Positions 33,690 to 44,929 of a stretch of DNA of 64,000 nt are shown here, piece by piece. The notes below the pieces were generated by a model. That model searched no databases. It worked only from the letters and a program-made list of their open reading frames with translations, and was not told the DNA's origin. This DNA comes from Castor canadensis (Eukaryota; Chordata; Mammalia; Rodentia; Castoridae). Location: contig NC_133390.1 of assembly GCF_047511655.1 (NCBI RefSeq), forward strand, positions 158,097,583 through 158,161,582. Direction: 5' to 3'. The translations under genes and the position numbers were made by a program. Each line of letters starts with the position of its first letter. The stretch's first letter is position 1.

Positions 33690-34830
33690 CACTTCCATTC
33701 AAGAGAAGCTGGCTTGACTCGGCTGTAGTGGATCCAAGGAGCTATCTCTGCTACTTTAACTGTGGTAGGGGGAGACAAAATAATAACAAAAGGGCCTCTC
33801 TAATGAGGCTTTAACAGTTGGAAATTCCATTCCTTTACCCAGACAGAATACCCTGGCCTGTAAGGATGTGTGGTAGTTATCAGGCTAACAGGAAGTCTCT
33901 CCTGGACCTAGTCATTGATCTTTGAGAGAATCAACCCAATAGCCTGCATCTGCTGCCTCAAGGTGAAGTCACCTATTTCCTTAAGGTCCCCCCTTATGCC
34001 CTTGATTAAGGGGGATGGGTGTCCACATAGGACTTCAAAGGGTGAGAGCACTGTCTGCTTCATGGAACTAGACCTAGTCTTTAGTAATGCTATGGTCAAT
34101 AATTGATCCCACTGCAGATGGGTCTCTTGACACAGTTTTCCTAACTATAATTTTAGGGTTCTATTCATGTGCTCTAATTTTCCTGATCTCTGGGGGTGGT
34201 AGGCCATATGCAACTTCCAGGTTATTCCTAAACCCTTAGCCATTAGCTGTACCACCTCTGCTACAAAACCTGGCCCCATTATATGACCCAATAGACACAG
34301 GTATTCCAAACTGAGGGATGATTTCCTTTAACAAACAGATGGCCACCTCCCAGGCCTTTTCAGTCTGTGTGGGGAAGGCTTCTAACCCATCCTTAGAAGG
34401 TACAAACAAACACCAACAGATATTTGCATCCTCAAGCTTGTAGCATTTCAGTGAAGTCCACAGTCAAGTTTTCAAGAGGAGTTCCACCAACACCCTGAGC
34501 CTGGGGAGGCACTTTTAGCCCTTGTCTGGGGTTATTTTTGGCACATAGGCTACAACTCTCACATACTGCCTTACTTATGCTGGAGAGCTTGGAGACATAA
34601 AAATGCTGAGCCAGGGTAGTCTCAAGGGCTATTCTCCCTGAATGAGTTCCTTCATGGAACTGTTTGACAAACATAGGGGCCAGTGACTCTGGTATGGCAA
34701 TGTGGCCCTCAGCAAACTTCCACCATCCCTTTGGTAGAAAATTTCCCTTCTCAGTCTTAAACCAAGCCTGTTCTTGTGGTGTGTACCGTGGGTCCCATTC
34801 AGCTAAGAGCATGGGAATGAGTCAGCTGTC
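33690..34830 (-). pseudogene. pol: ERV-B integrase, broken
   Basis: Integrase joins viral DNA to host DNA. The N-terminal zinc domain is preserved in an open stretch (34432-34812): FHEGTHSG gives the two His, and VCESCSLC supplies the Cys pair, followed by LENLTVDFTEM, the start of the catalytic core. The core (34110-34430) is degraded with stops. A later segment (33908-34099) keeps SPFEVLCGHPSP. The C-terminal SH3-like part (PGYSVWVKEW to APWIHYSRVKPA, about 33730-33880) is readable with one stop. Confidence 0.85.
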
Positions 34831-35345
34831 AGAACAGTTGGGTCTGCTTCCCTCATGAGGGCCACTTGTTTGGCCTCTTTGTCAGCTTTCTGGTTTCCCT
34901 GGGCAATTGTATCTCCCTTTTGGTGCCCTTGGTAGTATATAATTGCCACCCATTTAGGGGCCCACACAGCATCTAGCAGTTTGAGGATTTCCTGCCCATA
35001 CTTGATATTTTTTCCTTCCAAGTTAATGAATCCCCTCTCTTTATATAAAACCCCCTGGACATGAATGGTTGTGGAGGCATATTTAGAGTCAGTATAAATG
35101 TTTACCCGTACTCCTGCAGCAAGCTGGAGTACCCACATAAGGGCGGCAAGTTCAGCCTTTTGCAAGAAGTCCCAGCTGGCAGCGGGAGAGCCTCAATAAC
35201 TGAGTCCAAAGTCACCACTGCATAACTGGCAAAGCGTGTGCCATCCCAGACAAAACTGCTGCCATCTGTGAAATATTCCACATCCGGATTGCTGATGGGC
35301 TGGTTGGCTAGATCTGGCCAGCTTGAGAAAACCTCATCCATAACC
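34803..35345 (-). pseudogene. pol: ERV-B RNase H, frameshifted
   Basis: Cleaves RNA in RNA-DNA hybrids in live retroviruses. The first catalytic motif FTDGSS is in the 35102-35341 frame. After a frame change near 35165 the remaining motifs follow: KAELAAL (Glu), YTDSKYA (Asp) and NQKADKEAK (Asp). All four acidic positions can be read on the DNA but not in one frame. Confidence 0.85.
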
Positions 35346-35346
35346 C

Positions 35347-36810
35347 CTAAACAGTCATGCTCTCTGAGGAGCCCAAGTCAATTGGCAATAGAGTGACTAG
35401 GTTTAGAGTCTTAACAACCTCCAGCTGGATGTGCATGTTTTCACATAGCATACACTGGTATTTGACCATCCAAGAGTTAGTCAGCCAATAATTTCCCTTG
35501 TATTCCATGAGTGTCAGGATGGAGTAGGGAACCCAGACAGTGAGTTCTTGCCCTAGGGTGAGCTTGTCTGCTTCTGTCACCAGGGCAGCAGTGGCTGCTA
35601 GGGCACATAGGAAAGGCAGCCAGCATTGGGAAATGGCATCAAGTTGTTTTGACAAGTAAGCCACCAGATGGCTAGGAGCTCAGTAACTGAGTCAGGACCC
35701 CAATAGCTGTTCCCAGGAAAAAGGGCTTCATCACTTCCAGCAGGCCTAGAGCAGGGGCATTGATGAGTGTTTTCTTGATTTCTTTAATGGCTTTCTCTTG
35801 TTCCCTCCCCCATACCAAAGGCTCCCATTCTCCCCCTTTTGTGGCTTCATAGAGGGGTTTGGCCAAGAGGGAGTAGTTAGGGATCCAGATTTGACAGAAA
35901 CCTGCAGCTCCCTAAAACTGTCTAATTTGCCGGCAGGTCTCAGGGGGCTGGTATGGAACATACAGCCTGTTTCCTCTCAGGGCTAAGCCTGCATTGCCCC
36001 TGGGACAGGGGCAGTGTTTTGGCAAATCTGGGCTTTTTTCCTAGAGACTATGTACCCTGCTTCCCATAAAAGAGAAAGGAGAAGGTGCATCACTTCCATA
36101 CAGTCCTCCTGAGTTGGTCTAGCCAGTAGGAGGTCATCTACATACTGGAGGAGTGTGCAGCTGTGCTGGTTGGCTGAGAAGGCTTTTAGGTCATATGCCA
36201 AGGCAGTTCTGAAAATAGTGCGTGAATTTTTGAAAGCTTGTGACAACTGAGTCCATGTTAGTTGCCCCTTTTCCCCAGTGTTGGTATTTTCCCATTGGAA
36301 GGCAAAAATAGCCTGGCTCTGTGGGGCCTGGCAGATGCAGAAGAATGCATCTTTAAGATCTAGGCAGGTAAAAAACTTTGCCTTAGCTGGGACAAGGCCT
36401 AAAAGCATGTATGGATTTGGGACTAGAGGGAGCAAAGTGACAGTTGCTGAATTTACTGCTTGGAGGTCCTGAACAGGCATGAAATCCTCAGTTCCCAGTT
36501 ACTTGACTGGTAATAAGAGGGTGTTCCAGGATGACTGACAAGGTTAGAGGATCCCATATTTTAAGAGTCTGTCAAAGTGTTTTTGAGTTCCAACCTGGGC
36601 CATGCGAGGAATGAAGTACTGTTTCTGTCTGATGGGGGTAACTCCCAGCTATAGTTTCACCACTACTGGAGCACATTTTGGGCCAGACCTGGGAGGTTAT
36701 CTTCAGCCCATGCACATGGAATCTTGAAGGGAAGCTCAGGAATCTTAAGAGGCCTCCCTTCAGGGGCATAGAGCTGCAATTCCTCTTCTTGTGCAACCGT
36801 GAGGATTAGT
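35347..36810 (-). pseudogene. pol: ERV-B reverse transcriptase with intact YVDD, broken by stops
   Basis: The N-terminal fingers lie at 36560-36810 with two stops. The 165-codon block 35983-36480 contains PVQDLQAVN, motif A (FFTCLDLKDAFF), the FKNSRTIFRTAL region, in which the usual LPQGF motif is altered, and the catalytic LLQYVDDLLLA. The thumb and connection follow in 35672-35866 (YEATKGGEWEPLVWG) and 35347-35664 (LSKQLDAIS, KLTLGQELTVW). Unlike ERV-A, the YVDD motif is preserved here. Confidence 0.9.
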
Positions 36811-37150
36811 CTTTTCCTCAGGTCCTCTCAACTTTAAGTCTGTTGTGTCATATAAATCAAAAGTTATCTGTGCCCTCAGTTTGTCCCAGCCCATCAGGCC
36901 CACAGGCAATCAGGGAAATAAAGGAACTCATACCTTACATCATGACTCCCAAGATTGCATCATCTAGCCATTAAGAAGGGGTGGCAAACCTGGTCCCCTG
37001 TACCTCAATAACATTTGTATGCTTGTTGGAAAAAGGACCACTGGTTGGGCCATAACTGAATTCTCTATGCCTGTACCACCATGAAATCAATGGGATAGCC
37101 TCCTATTTTCATTTGGACCATAGGCTCCTGGGGGCCCAGTAGAATGGAGC
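36811..37150 (-). pseudogene. pol: ERV-B protease remnant
   Basis: A segment near 37075-37145 reads GPQEPMVQMKIGGYPIDFMV (the sequence entering the active-site loop), followed by VQA and a stop where Asp-Thr-Gly-Ala is expected. The catalytic Asp is therefore lost. The remainder to 36811 is degraded. Confidence 0.7.
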
Positions 37151-38916
37151 CTGGTCTGTCCTAGTCCTCCTCATAGCCCTCCAGGCCTGCCAGACTGACA
37201 ATGTTTTCCTCCCAAGGGCTGGCTCCCCTGAAGATGGGCTGATATTTTCCTTCAACAACCTGGCCTCTGCCTCTGGTCTGAGGGGCCTTTTGGGAGTCCC
37301 TGACCCATTGGAGGAACATTCATTCTTCCAGGGCCCTTCCAGATGAAGGGACATTGATCTCGCCCTAGTTCCTCCTTGGGGTGAGGGCGTCCTGGGGGGC
37401 ACTTTTCATCATCCTTGGAGATTGCCTCTGCCTCTGCCTGGATTAGCTCGCTGGGGTCCATCTGACTGTCTAGCAAGGGTTGCTGCAAGGAGGTCCACTT
37501 TCATTTTCATCTTCCTGGTGGCTTCCCACTTAGCTTCCTGATCTTGATTGACAAAAACCTTTGTGGCCACCTCCAGAAGCTGGCTAGCATTCATTCCAGT
37601 GAATCCCTCCAGATTCTTCAATTTTTACCTTATCACACCCTGAGCCTGGCCAATAAAAGTGGATTTATCACCCACTGGTTTTCAGTGGCTTCCAGGTCAA
37701 AGGGGGTGTACAAGCAGAAGGCCTCACACAAACACTCATAGAACTGGCTGGGATTCTCATCTGGCCCTTAGAGGACTTCTGATATTTTGCTCATGTTCAT
37801 GGCCTCTTCCCCTCCTTCTTTCATGCCTCCCAATAATGCCTCCTGCTACCATTCAAGTCACTGGTAATCTCAACTATTATTGAGGTCCCAATGGGAGTCT
37901 TCCTCAGGGGAAATGGGCCTGAGTGTATGCTTGGGCATTTAGAGTGCCCTTAGGGGCATGATCTTCTAGCCACTTTAGAGCTGCCAGTGAATACAGCATC
38001 ACTCTTCAGTATTAAATAGAGTCAGAAGAAGCTGTCAACAGCCTGTCCAGGTGGGTTTGTGAGTCTGGATGATAGACTGCATCAAATCAATCAGAGCCTG
38101 AGGCTTTTCCTTGAAGGAGGGGGTATGATGTTTCCAGTTGAGAAGGTCTGCAGTGGTAAAGGGCTGACACACAAATGTTCATCCTCCTCCTTTTATTTGG
38201 CCTTCCTAGTCATAATACATGGGGCTCTGGGGATTCCCTCAGGGGCACCTGCAAGGCAGTGGGAGTCTGAGGAGAGAAAGGGTCCTCACAGAGACTGGTT
38301 AGATATTCCTGATTGAGTCAAGGATGTGGGGTGAACATGGCAGCCTTGGAGTGGGTGTGGGGTCCATAGGACTCAGGGAGGTCAGGAGAGTCAAGGCCCC
38401 AGAGGTTTCCAAACCAGATTTTACAGGTGTGACTGTCCCTCAAGCTTCCCCATCCAATGTTAGAGGCAGGGGTATGGAACTGGGTGCCAGTGGCAGAGGT
38501 GGATAAAGTGGCACATATAGCAGGGGTATGTCCTTGGGTTCCTTGGCCAATATAGTTTCCTTTGTTTTCTCTCTACACTTGGAATGTGTGGCCACCCAGC
38601 TACCATAATTCTACAGGCCTCTTCCAGACAGGGCCTCAGCCATGTGGGCTGACTGAGGACAGCATGCTACCAGCAGTCAATATAGGGAAATTGATCTAGA
38701 TGCCTAGGCCTTCCCACAATTACCCTATAAATGTCACTAACCGCAGTTTTATCTAATGGCCCTTCTGGGGGCCACTCTACACCAAGAGCAGGCCAATCTA
38801 CTTCACAAAGGACCTTAAGCTTGTTAGGTGTTAATGGCATACTCTCTATTAAATCCCTTTTTGAAGCTTTTAACCATACACTCCAAGGGAGTGTTTTTAC
38901 TCTGATTTCCACCCAT
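37151..38916 (-). pseudogene. gag: ERV-B gag, broken
   Basis: The start ATG is at 38916-38914 and encodes MGGNQSK, so the N-myristoylation glycine is present. This frame ends within about 30 codons. The matrix continues in the frame of 38667-38912 (LCEVDWPALGVEWPPEGPLD, HLDQFPYIDCW). Proline-rich and capsid sequence lies at 37620-38660 with stops. The capsid C-terminal part at 37409-37621 has EGFTGMNASQLLEVATKVF. The nucleocapsid near 37320-37400 has lost the usual Cys-His box: only one Cys is readable. Several frame breaks. Confidence 0.85.
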
Positions 38917-39642
38917 CTCCTCCCGTTACCAGACGGGAAGACAGACGCAGAGAGGGAGAGGTTTTAGAGGAGACATAAGAGGTCCTCTTCTCTGACACAA
39001 AAGGGAGAACAATCACGCTCTTATTGGTGACCCAGATGCGGTCACCTGACCAGGAACTGCACCTACACAGAGTCCTCACTTGCTTCATCCTTCTCTGGCT
39101 GCTCCCCTTGTGAGGACTTAGGCATTTCTTGGCTGTAGAGAGTCCATATAAACCCCAGACCAGAGGCCCTGTTAGGGCTCACCCTTGGCTATATGAGTTT
39201 GCCATGGACCCCCGGATCAGGACTTCACACTGGCTTTGCAGCTGGGCTGCATCTCAGGCTCCCACTTTCACACCCTCTCACACCCCACAGTACTTCCATC
39301 CCACTCCCTGAAACTGAGAGACACGGTTTCACCCCAAAAGTCAGTTACTAGGATGTCTCACTGATTGGGAGTTGATAAGACTCCCCTTCTGCCTCCTAAA
39401 GCAGGCCTGAATTTGAACCTAGGTTCTTACCAGTCTGACGAGTGGTGATCCCCTTGCTGGTTCCTACGCCTCACAAAGTTCTGTTGTGCATCTGAGGCCC
39501 TCACCCAGACTTGCTGGGAGAATGAGCCCCTCCTCCAGATCAAGCTGTCCATAGGTGCCAGCAGTCCAGGGGACATACCCCAGTGACAAGGGAGGTGAAA
39601 AAACCACAGTCTCCACAATCCTGGCAACGAGCCCCCAAGAAA
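38917..39642 (-). other. ERV-B leader with proline-type primer-binding site
   Basis: In sense, TGGGGGCTCGTTGCCAGG (plus 39620-39637) starts five bases after the LTR end. Its first 11 bases equal the start of the tRNA-Pro site used by gammaretroviruses, and the rest has diverged. The leader runs about 700 bases to the gag ATG. Confidence 0.75.
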
Positions 39643-40022
39643 TGTTATGGGAAACTTGAACAGAGACACAGGACTCAGAGGCAAGGAAGCGATGCTTTAT
39701 TGTGTCAGCACAGAGTCAGCGGACTCATGTCCAAAGGCTAAGCCCCAAGAACAAAAGGGTCTCACCTTATGTACCCTTGCAAGCAGGTTGCAGAGGCAAT
39801 AAAATTAAAAACCAATTCTAACCCATATATGGTTATATGCAATTCTATAGGATACTTCACTCTAGTGCTAAGTGCCCTTCTATCCCTTGTGCTATGTGAT
39901 CTTCTTCACATTTGGATTCTTTAGGTTTTATCTCTTTGCTATGCTATCCATTCCCCCTTGTTACTTTATCAGAACACGGGTCTGTCTTTTTATCTTCTGG
40001 TCCTCCTCCTTGCTATATTACA
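39643..40022 (-). mobile_element. 5' LTR of ERV-B
   Basis: A 380-bp LTR. In sense it starts TGTAATATAGC and ends CCCATAACA. AATAAAGCATCGC (plus strand GATGCTTTATT near 39690) supplies the polyadenylation signal, and CATAAGGTGAGACCC the R region start. It has no close similarity to the ERV-A LTR type. Confidence 0.88.
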
Positions 40023-40048
40023 ACACATGGTATGTTCAGTGATATTTC

Positions 40049-40214
40049 TTGAGCTATTCCACCAGCCCTTTTTTGTTACGGTGTTTTTTGAGATAGGGTC
40101 TCATGAACTGTTATGCCTGGGCTGGCTTTGAACCAGACCCTCCTGACTTCTGCCTCCTGAGTAGCTAGGATTACAGGTGTGAGGATTACAGGTATGAGAC
40201 ACCAGCACCTGGCT
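40049..40214 (-). repeat. B1-ID SINE with 14-bp TSD
   Basis: Reverse composite SINE with most of the ID half missing. The duplication TTCAGTGATATTTC flanks it at 40035-40048 and 40215-40228. Confidence 0.88.
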
Positions 40215-40264
40215 TTCAGTGATATTTCATGATGTGCTCAATGTGCCGTCCCTCATTAACAATG

Positions 40265-40570
40265 CACAGTTCCATGAGTGGCTCAAAACTGCAACCTACT
40301 AATGCATGCTTTGTATTCTTTGTGTGATGGGCAGTCAGGTGCAGCCAAAAACTTGATGCTGAGTGGAAGCGGCCAGACTCAAAAGGCCACATGTTGCATG
40401 ATTCTATTTATAGGAAATGTCCAGAACAAGCACACCTGCCAGGAGGTAAGAAGAATTGGGAGTGAGTGCTCACAGGTACAGGTTTTTCTCTCAGGGTGAT
40501 GAAATGTTCTGGAACTAGATAGAGGTAGTGGTTACACAACACCATTAATTGTACATTTAAAAAAAAATTC
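40265..40570 (+). mobile_element. old L1M 3' end
   Basis: GAGTGGAAGCGGCCAGACTC, AAAAGGCCACATGTTGCATG, ATTTATAGGAAATGTCCAGA, GATGAAATGTTCTGGAACTA and GTTACACAACACCATTAATT are typical of ancient L1 3' ends. Noncoding. Confidence 0.75.
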
Positions 40571-40850
40571 TCTGTAACCCCAGATGCTTGGGAGGCAGAG
40601 ATTAAGGATTGTGGTTCAAGGGCAGCTGGGCAGAGAAGCTGGTGAGATGCCATCTTAACCAACAGGCTAAGTGTGGTGATGTGCAGCTCTTATCCCAGCT
40701 ATGCTCAGGAGGCATAGATAGAACTGTGGTCTGCGGATGGTGCCAGGCAAAAATCTTCAGGCCCTGTTCAAAAAAATAACTAAAGCTCAAGTGGTAGAAT
40801 GCCTGTCTGGCAATCATGAGACCCTGAGTTCAAACCTCTATAGTGAAGAA
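40571..40850 (+). repeat. B1-B1-ID trimeric SINE
   Basis: Two 7SL-like halves (CCCCAGATGCTTGGGAGGCA and GTGTGGTGATGTGCAGCTC) followed by an ID half (CTCAAGTGGTAGAATGCC, GAGTTCAAACCTC). Inserted next to the old L1 end. Confidence 0.72.
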
Positions 40851-41639
40851 AAAGAAAATCAATATAGCAGCACAAAAACAGAACCTCCAAGGTTAACACA
40901 GGTCATGCACCCTGGAGAGGCTGTAGTATGTGACCAGTGTCATGCCACAGCTCACTGACTCCACGCCAAGGAAACATGGGCATCTGGAAGACAGGGTGAT
41001 GTCTGGTCCTGACACCCCATCCCCTCTGGAGGTGTCCCCAGTGATCTAAAATACAACATACCCAACAGATGGAGGCCAAGGGAGCCAGGCCACTCAGGGT
41101 GGCTTTGAGTCATATTACACTAGCTACAGAGTGAGCAGAAGTGGGCAGAGACAAGGAGAGCCCTCTTCAATCACCTGCATAGGACACTCTCACAGACCTC
41201 AGACCTCAAGGACAGACATGTTTGGTCAGCATGAGCAGCAGCAGCAGCAGCCAGGAAGAGCAAGGAGCCAGTCAACACAGGTGTCTCCACACAATCAGTG
41301 ATTCAAACAGTAATCACAGTTAAGTCTAAGGACTGTATTCAGGTCCAGAAGCAACTAAGAGACCCAGTTTCAACTGGGAGAAAAGGGAACTGGCATAAAT
41401 CACCTTAGGAAAAAATAGCTAGTAAACCAAAAACTACAGAGAAAGAAGAGAGCTCTGAGCCCATCTAGACAGGTGCAAAATCCATGCAAAAGTAATCAAG
41501 GCCTACCAACTGGCAGGACCAGGGCCAACCCCTCAAGTGCTGATGGCCTTCACTGAGGCTGTGTCATGGAAATTTAAGTATTGAAGGGGGGGGACAGACT
41601 TCTATGTTTTATTATTTTGCTGTTAAAGGTGTATGAAAT
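40851..41639. other. intergenic, nothing recognised
   Basis: Moderate GC content, a short AGC run at 41238-41253, no convincing open frame. It could be part of an older LINE or LTR upstream of the L1 fragment, but I cannot assign it. Confidence 0.4.
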
Positions 41640-41872
41640 TCTTTTTTTTTTCATTTATTCATATGTGCATACAATGTTTGGGCCATTTCTCCCCCCTTCC
41701 CTCACCCCCTCCCTCTCCCCCCTACCCCCTCGCTTCCAGGCAGAAACTGTTCTGCCCTTATCTCTAATTTTGTTGAAGGGAGAGTATAAGCAATAATAAG
41801 AAAGACAAAGCATTTTTGCTATTTGAGATAAGGATAGCTACACAGGGAGATTCCTAGCATTGCTTCCATGCT
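41640..41872 (-). mobile_element. L1 3' UTR fragment
   Basis: Same sequence as the 3' end of the 16.35-kb L1: T-run, ATTCATATGTGCATACAATG, C-rich run, CTTATCTCTAATTTTGTTGA, GAGATAAGGATAGCTACACA. It is 5'-truncated after about 230 bp. Confidence 0.9.
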
Positions 41873-41874
41873 TC

Positions 41875-42212
41875 AGGACTCAAAAAAAATTTACATCTCA
41901 GATTAACCATGTTCTGTCTCAAGGACTGCCTCACCTGGCCCAGGAACCATCCATTCCCTTCCCCTCTCATTGATTATTGGATGGGAACTACCTGGTTCCT
42001 CCCTTCCCCTAGAACATCAAAAGTTTTAAAAGCACCTGGAGAAGAGAGGCTCACTCCCTCTGCCTCTGATTTCCACCTGTGCCCACCATGCTCCCTTTTG
42101 TATTTCCCTTCCCTAACTTTTAGTAAACTCAATTTAAACCCATGTGTCCTGAGATAGATTCTTTCCTAAAAGGCACAAAGAATTTGGAAGTCTTCTGATC
42201 ATAGATTCCACC
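41875..42212 (+). mobile_element. LTR (ERV-A type), 5' end eroded
   Basis: Contains CTCAGATTAACCATG, CTCACCTGGCCCAGGAACCA, AAGTTTTAAAAGCACCTGG, CTTTTAGTAAACTC and AAGTCTTCTGATCATAGA in the same order as the other LTRs of this type. The start is lost against the L1 fragment. Confidence 0.82.
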
Positions 42213-43041
42213 CCACCAGCAGCAGTTTCATTTTCCTTTTTCATAAAGTATAGTCTTTGATGGTTCCTTGAATAAAGGTTTGCTAGTGGTAAACTCACTT
42301 CATTTTGTCTAAAAATATCTACTCAGCTGTGGTTCTTATAGAATTTAGATAAGCATAAAATTTAACTTGAAAATAATTTGCTCATTCCTTTGAGGAGATC
42401 ATTCCACTGTCTTTTGGATTTCATTGTTACTCTTGAGAAGTCTGCTATAATGTAGGTATCATTCCATTGCAGACAAGCTGCTTTTTCTCTTGCTCTGATT
42501 GCTTTCTTCTAAAACAAACAACTACAAGAACAATGATAATAAACCCTGTCTAATTTCAATTCTGTTAAAAGGTTTTTAAAAAATATAATTAAAGAAATCC
42601 CAAAATTTCCCATTTTAAAGTATACATGAATGTGAATTTTTAGATAAAATTTTATGTGGGCTTTTGGTTTCAGTTTTGTGATTAATAGTTTTTATTATAA
42701 AATAGCTATAGATGTATGTTTCATACACATACACGCTTATAGCTTAATGAATTGTTCTGAAGTGAACTCCTCTGGGCAGGGGATGTGACTTAGTGGTACA
42801 GTGATTGCTAAGCTCTGGGAGATTCTGGGTTTGATCCCCAGTACTGAAAACATAAATAAATAAATGAGCTCCTTTAAATCAGTAGGTAAGTAGACATAAA
42901 TCTTTGTCACTCCCCCACAAGGCTTCCTTTATCTTTATCCTAACGAAAGCATCATCTTACTCTCAAACTCCCTGTCTTGACTCTTACAACAATCATTTCC
43001 TTGCATTTCTTTATAGTTTTATCACTGAGGTGCAATATTAC
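42213..43041. other. intergenic with one ID SINE
   Basis: An ID element lies at about 42773-42852 (GTGACTTAGTGGTACAGTGA, GGGTTTGATCCCCAGTAC, A-rich tail). Nothing else was recognised. Confidence 0.6.
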
Positions 43042-43052
43042 AGTTTAATCTT

Positions 43053-43818
43053 TTGTTTGTGGTACTGGGTGCCACGACCTGCATAGGGGGCTGCTGAACC
43101 TGACTGGGACTGATGGGGAATGAGAAAAAAGACACACAGACATACAGACACAAAGACACAAAGCTGGGTTTGGGAGGACTGCACGTTCCTGGTGGGATAC
43201 ATGAGCTCCTACTTAAGCCAGAGTGTTTATTTTATAGGTCAGTACAAGGAAATTAATCAGGTAAAAATCATGCTTCAATGATTCTTTGATCTAAGGTAAA
43301 AGGAATGGGATCTGTCAGGCTGATTTTCCCAAGGATATAGAAGCTTAATTACAACACATCTATTCTGGAATCATTAAGGCGCCCAGGACACCTTATCTAA
43401 GGTATTGATTAATCTGGCATCAGGGAGTCTCCAAACAGTTCTGTTACTTTAGTTGTGCGTCAGGGGGCTGGTATGCGGACACAGCAGGTTGTTTTCTTCA
43501 AAGGAGATGTGGGAACAAAGGTCAAGACACCAGGTGCTGGGAAGAATGAGAGTAGGAGAGCTCTGCAAGTTCCTACCATGGAGAAACTTTGTAAGCGCCA
43601 TCATTTCCCAGTCCAGGGCACATGCCTAGTTCCCAACAACTGGGGTTTGAACTCAGGGCCTCACCTTGAGCCACTCCACCAGTCCTTTCTTGTGATGGGT
43701 TTTTTTTCAAGATGGGGTCTCGAGAAATATTTTCCCAGGCTGGCTTCAAACTGTGATCCTGCTGATCTCTGCCTCCTGAGTAGCTAGGATTACAGGTGTG
43801 AGCCACCAGAACCTGGCT
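43053..43818 (-). repeat. B1-ID SINE split by an IAP-like LTR
   Basis: The ID end is at 43053-43069 (TTTGTGGTACTGGG) and the rest continues at 43645-43818 (GTTTGAACTCAGGGCC ... GAGCCACCAGAACC). The SINE's own 11-bp duplication AGTTTAATCTT is at 43042-43052 and 43819-43829, which proves that the two parts are one SINE. Confidence 0.95.
43070..43638 (-). mobile_element. IAP-like class II solo LTR with 6-bp TSD
   Basis: In sense it starts TGTTGGGAACTAGGC and ends AGGTCGTGGCA, 569 bp. The upstream part (AAATGATGGCGCTTACAA) resembles the start of intracisternal A-particle LTRs, and CTATAAAATAAAC (plus 43224-43236) is a good TATA box. ACTGGG is duplicated exactly at 43064-43069 and 43639-43644, as expected for class II retroviruses. 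No internal sequence remains, so it formed by LTR-LTR recombination. Confidence 0.93.
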
Positions 43819-43829
43819 AGTTTAATCTT

Positions 43830-44299
43830 ACCCATTAAAAAAAATATTATGTTTCAAAAAGAAAGAAGAATATAATATGTCTATCTTTCTTTGCTGAATC
43901 TCTTAAGTCTTTTTAATACTTAAATTTAGTTTCTTTCTCCATTTCTTTCTTGTCCTCAGGATTTATTTTATTTTGATTTTTTATTGTTTATTGTTGTACT
44001 GGGGGTGCATTGTGACATTTACAAAAGTTCTCACAATATATGGTAGTTGAATTCACCCCTCCATCATTCTCCTTCATCCCCCCCAACTCCCTTAGGGTTT
44101 ATTTGTCAAAGAACCTGACCCTCTTGACTTGAAGAGTTCCCACAGCCTGGATTTTACTGCTCACAGTAAACTGAGGTTCGGTTTAGCATTGTTCTATGTC
44201 CTTTGTATTGTCTACAAAGCATCAGCTAGATGCAGAGGCCTGACCAGACTTACATTTGATTGCTTTGACAAGACTATATGTTATATAGTGTAGTTGCTG

Positions 44300-44351
<52 letters not shown>

Positions 44352-44929
44352 TTAGCAGCTATTGATGCCCATTCTAGATTCATTATGAACTGGTGATATC
44401 TAAACCTTTCTTTTTTATTTATGTGCTAAAATACTTTTACAAAGATATTTGTTTAACCGTGGTAGAATTCTTAAGGGGAGACATGATAAATTCTTGATTC
44501 TGTCCCTTTATTTGCCAATTTTCAAGATAATCCATCCTTCTAATCCTCGGTGACCAACTTTGTTTTTTAAAAAATATTTCATTATGAGCAAAAGGATTTA
44601 AGTATATTTGATGGAACTTAATCCATTGCAATTATTTGTATCAACATTCCAATAGTCTCAATTTTGTTCAGTGCAAGGTTTCTTATCTACTGTCCAAAGT
44701 CCTTTATGATATGATCCTAGAAATGTTTGATTGTATCTTTACAACATGGTATGACAAAAAGTTCCAGATTCATTTTGTATCTTTCCTATCCCAGTTCAAG
44801 AATCAACTCATGAGCTGACTCATAAATTGTGGAATTTTGTTGCACATCTTGTCAATTTTAAGTTGCATTTCATAATGTTTAAGAGCTTATGTTCAGTATG
44901 GCTTTATCTGCATGAATCTCTTCTTTTGC
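43830..44929. other. intergenic, L1 3' end and CT repeat
   Basis: 43965-44105 is a reverse L1-like 3' UTR (TTGTTGTACTGGGGGTGCAT, TGAATTCACCCCTCCATCAT) matching 14298-14460 in reverse. A (TC)23 microsatellite follows at 44302-44347. Nothing else was recognised. Confidence 0.6.
44302..44347. repeat. (TC)23 microsatellite
   Basis: Uninterrupted TC dinucleotides over 46 bases. Likely polymorphic. Confidence 0.97.

Larger units (their letters stand above)
31153..40022 (-). mobile_element. ERV-B: near full-length class I endogenous retrovirus
   Basis: A minus-strand gammaretrovirus-like provirus of 8.9 kb with the order 5' LTR, proline-type primer-binding site, leader, gag, pro, pol, env, polypurine tract and a truncated 3' LTR. 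Each gene contains stops or frameshifts. Its 5' LTR is complete, but only 154 bp of the 3' LTR remain before ERV-A sequence starts, so the flanking target duplication is lost. ERV-A and ERV-B are distinct lineages, since their protease, RT and LTR sequences differ. Confidence 0.93.
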
